Shown here piece after piece: positions 58,662 to 64,000 of a stretch of DNA of 64,000 nt. The position numbers were made by a program, and so were the translations under genes. Numbering within the stretch: position 1 is the first letter of the stretch; each line of letters starts with the position of its first letter. Under the pieces are notes generated by a model. That model saw only the letters and a program-made list of their open reading frames with translations, was not told the DNA's origin and did no database searches. The DNA comes from Salipiger abyssi. GTDB lineage: Bacteria; Pseudomonadota; Alphaproteobacteria; Rhodobacterales; Rhodobacteraceae. The DNA lies in contig NZ_JAEKIS010000007.1 of the NCBI RefSeq assembly GCF_017311415.1, positions 62,001 to 126,000 of the forward strand, written 5' to 3'.

Positions 58662-59573
58662 ATGAATTTCAAGCAACTCGAAGCGTTTTACTGGCTGAGC
58701 CAGTTCGGCAACTACCGGCAGACGGCGGAATATCTGGGCCTGACCCAGCCCGCCGTCTCGGCGCGCATCCAGTCGCTGGAGAAGGATCTCGGCAAGACCC
58801 TGATCGACCGCGAGGCACAGGCCTTTGCGCTCACCGATCAGGGGCTGGAGGTGGCGGAATTCGCGGTGCAGTTCCTGAACCTGCGCGAGGCGATGATGGG
58901 CCGCTTGCAGGATAAGCGCAAACGCCGGCTGACCGTGGGGCTTGCGGGCATGGCGGCGCTGACCTGGGGGCCGCTCCTGCGCGACGCGGTGGCGGCGGCG
59001 GACCCCGACATGCTGCTCGACATCTATTCCGCCTCCGATCTGCAACTGCGCCGCTTTGTCGAGGCGGGCACGCTGGACGCGGCCTTTACCGCCAGCGGAG
59101 ACCGCGCGCCCGGCGCGGATTTCTCGGTGCGCTACGAGGTCGGCTGGGTGGCGCGGCCCGATGTGATCGCAGGCCAGAGCCTGCCGATGAGCGCCGACGA
59201 TCTGCGCGCGCTGCCGCTGGTGCTCTATCCAAAGACCTCGCCGCTCTTCAATCCGGTGGCGGAGTATGTCGCCGACATGCGCGACCGCCCGGCGCCGCGC
59301 CACTATGGCAATGCGCTTGCAACGATCTGCGAACTGGTGCGGCTGGGCTATGGCGCCTCGGCGCTGGCGCTGACCGCGCTGGAGCCCGATATCGCGGCGG
59401 GCCGGGTGGTCGAGATCGCGACCACCGAGCCGCTGCCGCCGCTCAATGTGGCCTGCACCCATGTCAACCGCGCCCGGCGCAAGCAGGTGGGCGCGGTGCT
59501 GGATCTGGCGCGCGAGGCGGCGCAGAGCTGGTGCGCGGAACATGGGCGCTACGCCTCCTTTCACGAGCTGTGA
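58662..59573 (+). CDS. LysR-family transcriptional regulator
   Basis: A 303-residue regulator with an N-terminal helix-turn-helix (NYRQTAEYLGLTQPAVSARIQSLEKDLG) and a substrate-sensing domain. It is divergent from the hydroxyacid dehydrogenase, its likely target. Its stop directly abuts the stop of the convergent RraA-like gene with zero bases between. The ligand is unknown. Confidence 0.92.
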   Translation: MNFKQLEAFYWLSQFGNYRQTAEYLGLTQPAVSARIQSLEKDLGKTLIDREAQAFALTDQGLEVAEFAVQFLNLREAMMGRLQDKRKRRLTVGLAGMAALTWGPLLRDAVAAADPDMLLDIYSASDLQLRRFVEAGTLDAAFTASGDRAPGADFSVRYEVGWVARPDVIAGQSLPMSADDLRALPLVLYPKTSPLFNPVAEYVADMRDRPAPRHYGNALATICELVRLGYGASALALTALEPDIAAGRVVEIATTEPLPPLNVACTHVNRARRKQVGAVLDLAREAAQSWCAEHGRYASFHEL

Positions 59574-60251
59574 TCAGCCTTCGGTCTTGGCCTCGACCAT
59601 CTTGGTCGCGCCGGACATGGCGCCCAGATGGGTGCCGCCGGTGATCTTGGCCTCGTTGACCAGACCGCGCTCGGTCTTCAGTTCGCCCTCGGCCAGCACG
59701 GCGTCGAGATCCTCGGGCGCGATGAAGAGCACACCGCTTTCATCGGCCAGCACCGCATAGCCCGGCAGCACCGCCGCGCCGCCGATGCTCACCGGCACGT
59801 TGAAGCCGCCGCCGGTGTTGTAAAGCCGCGTGGTGACGGGCGAGGGGCCGCGCGACCACATGGCGAAATCCTGTTCCTTGATCTCGGCGGTGTCGGTATG
59901 CGGGCCATCGACGCAGCCGCCCTCCAGACCGATCATCGCGGCCATGCGGGTGACGCCGCCGCCCCAGCAGGCGTATTTCGTATCGCCCAGCCGGTCGACG
60001 GCGAGGAAATAGCCCGGCCCGCACTGGCTCAGGCAATGGTGCAGCAGGGTGCTGTCGAGCCCCGGAATGGCCAGCGTCGCCACCGTGGCGGCCACCACCT
60101 TGCCCGGCAGCACCGGCTGAATGGCGGGGGCGGCAAAGCCGTAATGGTAGAAATGGCCGATCGTGGCGGTTTCCAGCTTGGCCAGACGGTCGAGCTTGTC
60201 CTGCGGGATCGGCGCGGGCATCGGGTTCAGCTTGTAGACAAGATTGGACAT
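59574..60251 (-). CDS. RraA-like aldolase/demethylmenaquinone methyltransferase-fold protein
   Basis: A 225-residue RraA-family protein. The fold signature is FLAVDRLGDTKYACWGGGVTRMAAMIGLEGGCVDGPHTD and later WSRGPSPVTTRLYN. The family includes 4-hydroxy-4-methyl-2-oxoglutarate aldolases and RNase E regulators. The canonical WGE and DG-x-x-RD are changed to WGG and DGPHTD, so activity is uncertain. It follows the TRAP permease by nine bases, pointing to a catabolic role rather than RNA control. Confidence 0.8.
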   Translation of the reverse strand: MSNLVYKLNPMPAPIPQDKLDRLAKLETATIGHFYHYGFAAPAIQPVLPGKVVAATVATLAIPGLDSTLLHHCLSQCGPGYFLAVDRLGDTKYACWGGGVTRMAAMIGLEGGCVDGPHTDTAEIKEQDFAMWSRGPSPVTTRLYNTGGGFNVPVSIGGAAVLPGYAVLADESGVLFIAPEDLDAVLAEGELKTERGLVNEAKITGGTHLGAMSGATKMVEAKTEG

Positions 60252-60260
60252 GGGTCTCTC

Positions 60261-61547
60261 TTAGTTTTGAGGTCCGAGGATGAGATCGGGCAGGAAGGTG
60301 ACGGTCTGCGGCACATAGGTCAGCAGGATCAGCACCGCGAAGAGCGGCAGCAGCATCGGCAGCACCGCCATGGTGACCTTTTCAAAGCGCACGCGACCGA
60401 CCTCGGCCACGATGTAAAGCCCGATCCCCATGGGGGGCGTCGCGATGCCGATCAGCAGGCCGAGCTGCATGATGATGCCGAAATGCACCCGGTCGATGCC
60501 ATAGGCGTCGATGAGCGGCAGCAGCGTCGGCACCAGGATCAGCTTGGCGGGCACGCCCTCGACCACGCAGCCGACGAGGATCACGAAGACCAGCAGCAGC
60601 GCCAGGAAGGCGTTCTTGTTTTCGGTCAGCGAAAAGGTCCAGTCGGCGAGTTTCTGCGGTGTCTGGTCGATGGCCAGCAGCCAGCCCATGGCGATGGAAA
60701 AGGCGATGATGATCATGATCACGGCGGTCATCATGGCGGTGTCGCTGAGCGCGTTGAAAAAGCTGCGGAAGGTCAGCTCGCGATACCAGATGCCGATGGC
60801 GATGCAGTAGAGGCAGGCCAGCACACCCGCTTCGGTCGCGGTGACGAAACCGAACATGATGGAACCGAGGATAATCGCCGGGGCGATCAGCGCCAGAAAC
60901 CCGTGTTTCGCGGTGCCCGCCACCTCGCGCACGGTGGCACGCGGCTGGGTGGGAAACTCCTGAAACTGCGCGCGGATGCGCACATAGATCATCAGCGCCA
61001 GCCCCACGAGGATGCCGGGCACGAGGCCGGCAAGGAACATCCGTTCGATACTCTGCTGGGCGAGGAAGGCATAGAGCACCAGCCCGATGGAGGGCGGGAT
61101 CAGCGGCCCGATCACGGACGACGCCACGGTGATCGCGGCGGCGAAATCGGGCCTGTAGCCGCGCTCGCGCATCGCCTTGATCTCGATGGCGCCGAGGCCG
61201 GCGCAATCCGCCACGGCGGCGCCGGAGATGCCGGCAAAGATCATCGAGGACAGGATATTCACCTGCGCCAGCCCGGCCCTGAGATGGCCCACCAGCGCAT
61301 TGGCGAAGGCAAAGATGCGTTCGGTCACGCCGGTGGCGTTCATCAGGTTGCCCGCCATGATGAAGAACGGCACGGCGGTGAGCGAGGCCTTGTTCACCCC
61401 CTCCAGCATCTGCTGCGGGATGATCTGTAGCGCGGTGGAGAAATCCGAGGTCAGGAAGGTCAGCACCGTCGCGGTGCCGATGGCGATGGAGATGGGCACG
61501 CGCAGCATGATCAGCGCGATGAAAGTGCCGAAAAGAATCCACGCCAT
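60261..61547 (-). CDS. TRAP transporter large permease (DctM type)
   Basis: A 428-residue protein with about twelve hydrophobic helices. Family segments include PFFIMAGNLMNATGVTERIF, ISGAAVADCAGLGAIEIKAM and GIATPPMGIGLYI. It moves organic acids using the sodium or proton gradient with its small subunit and binding protein. Three bases after the small permease. Confidence 0.93.
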   Translation of the reverse strand: MAWILFGTFIALIMLRVPISIAIGTATVLTFLTSDFSTALQIIPQQMLEGVNKASLTAVPFFIMAGNLMNATGVTERIFAFANALVGHLRAGLAQVNILSSMIFAGISGAAVADCAGLGAIEIKAMRERGYRPDFAAAITVASSVIGPLIPPSIGLVLYAFLAQQSIERMFLAGLVPGILVGLALMIYVRIRAQFQEFPTQPRATVREVAGTAKHGFLALIAPAIILGSIMFGFVTATEAGVLACLYCIAIGIWYRELTFRSFFNALSDTAMMTAVIMIIIAFSIAMGWLLAIDQTPQKLADWTFSLTENKNAFLALLLVFVILVGCVVEGVPAKLILVPTLLPLIDAYGIDRVHFGIIMQLGLLIGIATPPMGIGLYIVAEVGRVRFEKVTMAVLPMLLPLFAVLILLTYVPQTVTFLPDLILGPQN

Positions 61548-61550
61548 GGG

Positions 61551-62114
61551 TTACAGCTCCGGGTGATGCTCGGTGACGTTCTCGGGCATCCCGGCGGCCA
61601 TCTTGGCGAGGTCGAGAAGGGCGGTCAGCGCCACGAGAACGGTCGAGATGAAGAGGGGGACGGAGAGCGCCAGGCGCGGCAGCTCGAAGCCCGCGGGCAG
61701 GATCGCGCCGTCATAGACCCCGCGCGAGGTTGCGATGACGGTCGGCAGCTGCAAGAGCAGCACGCCGGTCACGACCAGCGTCGCCACATCCGAGACGATG
61801 CGTGTCGCGGCCATGCCTTTCTCGCCCAGATGCTGGGCGAGGAAATCCACCCGCACATCCTTGAGCCGGGCGTAGAGCGCGAAAAAGCCGAAGAAGCTCA
61901 GCCAGATGAAGAACACCATGGTCCAGGGCCACATCCAGTAGGGCGCCATGCTCAGCGGCCGCAGGATGATTGTGGCCGTGGTCAGCCCCAGCATGACCAG
62001 CAGGCAGATATTGGACAGCCACAGAAACGCGCCGCCCATCGACCAGTTGAACCGGTCGAGCCGGTTGAGGGCCCGCTGACGCGGACCCTCGGGGATATAG
62101 TCGAGCGGGGTCAC
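61551..62114 (-). CDS. TRAP transporter small permease (DctQ type)
   Basis: A 187-residue membrane protein with four helices and the family core WPWTMVFFIWLSFFGFFALYARLKDVRVDFLAQHL. It joins the large permease. The start overlaps the end of the binding-protein gene by four bases. Confidence 0.9.
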   Translation of the reverse strand: MTPLDYIPEGPRQRALNRLDRFNWSMGGAFLWLSNICLLVMLGLTTATIILRPLSMAPYWMWPWTMVFFIWLSFFGFFALYARLKDVRVDFLAQHLGEKGMAATRIVSDVATLVVTGVLLLQLPTVIATSRGVYDGAILPAGFELPRLALSVPLFISTVLVALTALLDLAKMAAGMPENVTEHHPEL

Positions 62115-63109
62115 TGGGTGGCCCGCGTCGCCGCGATGGCCTCCATGAAGCCGTCGGGCAGCTCGCCCTTGGCGTCCATGTCCTCGTAATAGGCCTGCAT
62201 CTTCTCGACCAGCGGCGCGGTATCCAGCACCGTATAGGTCACGCCCTCGGCCTCCATTCGCGCGATGCTTTCATCGGCGACCGAGAACATCAGATCCTGC
62301 GACATGTCGCCGGCCTCTTCATAGGCTTTCATCAGCCCGGCGCGGGTGTCTTCGTCGAGCGCCGCCAGCGCGCTTTCGTTGACCATGAAGCCGATGGACT
62401 GCCAGTATTCGTCCATCCGCGCGATATAGGGGGCCACCTCGTTGAAACGCATGGATTCCACCAGCGCGATGGGCGAGTTCACCGCCTGCACGATGCCCTT
62501 GGAGATGCCCTGATAGACCTCGGTCCAGGGCAGGGTGATGACCTCGGCACCCAGCGTGTCCCAGGTCTCGATGGCGACCTTGTTCTCGTGCATGCGCATC
62601 TTGAGGCCTTCGTAATCCGCCGCCGTCTCGACCGGCACGTTCGAGACGGTGACCCGGAACGGGCCGCGCAGAACGCGGGTCGGGTCGCCCAGCGGGCGCA
62701 CGCCCGACTGTTCGGCGGCATTGTCGAACCAGCCTTTCACGGTGTCGGAGTTCATGAAGCGCTGCCAGTGATCGTAATCATCAAAGGCGAAGGGGCCGGA
62801 GAGCCAGGCCAGCGCGGGCTCCCATTTCTTCATATAGCCGAAGCCCTCGGCATAGACCTGGATGATATTGGCCTGAAGCTGCTCAAGAACCGCGTCTTCC
62901 TTGCCGAGCTGTTCGTTGGGATAGACGGTGATTTTCAGCTCGCCGCCGGTGTATTCCTCGGTCAGCTCGGCGAATTTCTCGAACACTTGGCCTTCGGGGC
63001 TGTCCACCGGCATCTTCGTGGCCATTTTCCAGGTGGTTTCGGCCTGAACCGCCGAGCTCAGAATGAGCGCGAGACCGGTTGCGAGGCCAAGCATGGTTTT
63101 CGTCTTCAT
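62111..63109 (-). CDS. TRAP transporter substrate-binding protein (DctP type)
   Basis: A 332-residue periplasmic protein with a signal peptide (LGLATGLALILSSAVQA). It carries VFEKFAELTEEYTGGELKITVYPNEQLG near residue 45, and the DctP-type carboxylate-binding arginine is likely in LRGPFRVTVSN. The start at 63109 has GAGGAG nine bases upstream; the longer ORF is discarded. Substrate unknown. Confidence 0.93.
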   Translation of the reverse strand: MKTKTMLGLATGLALILSSAVQAETTWKMATKMPVDSPEGQVFEKFAELTEEYTGGELKITVYPNEQLGKEDAVLEQLQANIIQVYAEGFGYMKKWEPALAWLSGPFAFDDYDHWQRFMNSDTVKGWFDNAAEQSGVRPLGDPTRVLRGPFRVTVSNVPVETAADYEGLKMRMHENKVAIETWDTLGAEVITLPWTEVYQGISKGIVQAVNSPIALVESMRFNEVAPYIARMDEYWQSIGFMVNESALAALDEDTRAGLMKAYEEAGDMSQDLMFSVADESIARMEAEGVTYTVLDTAPLVEKMQAYYEDMDAKGELPDGFMEAIAATRATQ

Positions 63110-63165
63110 TGTGTGTCTCCTCAGTTGGGGGGGAATGGCCGGTTGCCCGGCTCTGGTTGTGGATG

Positions 63166-63975
63166 TCAGTCGTGCAGGCCCTTGGCGACGTGATCGCGCA
63201 CGAGCCCCGCGCCGATGGCGGCGAGGCGTTTCACCAGCACATCGCCGGTCTCGGCCGAGCACAGGGTCGGGTCGCAGCCATAGGCGCCGGTCTCGGTCGC
63301 CTCCAGCGCCTCGATGGGCGCCTGGATCTTGGCGCCGTCATAGACGACGGAGGAAAATCCGCCGATCTTCATGCCCTTGATCTCGCTGCCGGTGGGGGCA
63401 GGTTTGACCAGATCGGCGCGGATCAGATCGGGATAGAAATGCAGCCCCACCGAGGTCAGCGGATCGCCCCCGTGACCGGAGCTCGCCTTGGCCTTGTCCG
63501 CGCCGATAAGGCCCGGCAGCTCGCCATAGGCCACCTGCCAGAGATACATCGACGGCACGAAGAGCCCGGCCTTCTGACGCCAGCGCAGCGCCACCTCGGT
63601 GATCGCGGGGACGTTGCCGCCATGGCCGTTGACGATCATCAGCTTGCGGATGCCGTGGCGGTTCAGGCAGCCGAACATATCGTCGAGAATGCCGCAGAGC
63701 GTGGCATGGCTGATCGAAATGCCACCATGGCTCGATTCGAAATAATCCTTGCCGCCAAAGGGGATGACGGGCGCAACGAAGGTGGCCACGCCGTCCGCGC
63801 GGGCGGCCTTTGCGATCTCCATCGCCATCAGGTCGGCGGCCATGTAATCGCCCATCGGCGCGTGGATGCCCTGATCCTCCAGCGATCCCATCGGCAGCAG
63901 CACCACCGCCTCCGAGGTGAGTTCCTGCCGCGCCTCTTCCGAGGTCAGTTCCGCCATCCGGATCTTGTCGATCAT
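63166..63975 (-). CDS. Creatininase-family amidohydrolase
   Basis: A 269-residue metal hydrolase. The family motifs appear in modified form: GSLEDQGIHAPMGDYMAAD (the usual E-x-H-G is E-D-Q-G), NGHGGN, and SSGHGGDPLTSVG (the usual Glu is Asp). Family members hydrolyse cyclic or linear amides. First gene on the minus strand in a unit with the TRAP genes and the RraA-like protein, so it probably processes the imported compound. Upstream bases 63976-64000 show nothing definite. Confidence 0.82.
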   Translation of the reverse strand: MIDKIRMAELTSEEARQELTSEAVVLLPMGSLEDQGIHAPMGDYMAADLMAMEIAKAARADGVATFVAPVIPFGGKDYFESSHGGISISHATLCGILDDMFGCLNRHGIRKLMIVNGHGGNVPAITEVALRWRQKAGLFVPSMYLWQVAYGELPGLIGADKAKASSGHGGDPLTSVGLHFYPDLIRADLVKPAPTGSEIKGMKIGGFSSVVYDGAKIQAPIEALEATETGAYGCDPTLCSAETGDVLVKRLAAIGAGLVRDHVAKGLHD

Positions 63976-64000
63976 GGGCTCAGTTCCTTGTCTGTTGTGG

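Overview
The window looks like chromosomal or large-replicon DNA of a diazotrophic alphaproteobacterium of the Rhodobacteraceae/Roseobacter group. Evidence: high GC with strongly GC-biased third codon positions, the Rhodobacter-style pairing of rnfABCDGEH with a divergent fdxC-fdxN-rnfF unit, a NifA with the alphaproteobacterial oxygen-sensing cysteine spacing, a short nif-linked rpoN, and family-typical neighbours (DUF3035 lipoprotein, GlcG, TRAP transporters). The species cannot be named from the sequence alone.

Layout. 1-4080: the end of a polyamine-type ABC importer plus a FAD amine/amino-acid oxidase. 4171-18737: housekeeping genes (DUF3035 lipoprotein, lspA, class A beta-lactamase fold protein, dapA, lytic transglycosylase, LOG protein, LysM protein, Atm1-like exporter, malate synthase G with a GlcG-like gene, a class I amidotransferase, a flavodoxin) and a Tat-exported FCSD-like flavoprotein at the 3' end of rnf. 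18777-24170 (minus strand): rnfH, E, G, D, C, B, A. 24832-26958 (plus): fdxC, fdxN, an RseC-like gene and rnfF. 27119-29335: peroxiredoxin and a marR-FUSC pair. 29634-54801: about 25 kb of nif genes, all on the plus strand: nifHDK; nifENX-DUF269-small ORF-DUF683-fdxB-nifQ-TPR-like; iscA-nifUSVPW-FixX-like-modABC-rpoN; nifA; nifB-ferredoxin-LRV-nifZ-nifT-SIR2-like. 54976-63975: gamma-glutamyltransferase, an SDR, a hydroxyacid dehydrogenase, a LysR regulator and a TRAP/RraA/creatininase cluster.

How it works together. NifA (O2-sensitive) and the locally encoded sigma-54 should fire -24/-12 promoters in front of rnfA, fdxC, nifH, nifE, iscA-nifU (two in tandem) and nifB. Perfect TGT-N10-ACA NifA sites precede fdxC, nifE, iscA and nifB. 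The nifH promoter lacks one and instead has direct half-sites and an IHF consensus. Rnf, flavinylated by RnfF, would drive reduction of FdxC/FdxN, which feed NifH. No nifF or nifJ is seen. NifB, E, N, X, Q, V and ModABC supply FeMo-co; NifU, S, IscA and the cysteine-making NifP supply Fe-S clusters.

The least explained parts are a 44-codon ORF translationally coupled inside the nif operon, a frameshifted TPR-like gene after nifQ, a FixX-like mini-ferredoxin before modA, a SIR2-like gene closing the nifB operon, a ModC without a MOP domain, a nifE tail built from intergenic repeats, an FCSD-like protein attached to rnf, and several dispersed palindromic repeat families. No tRNA, rRNA, CRISPR array or transposase was seen.
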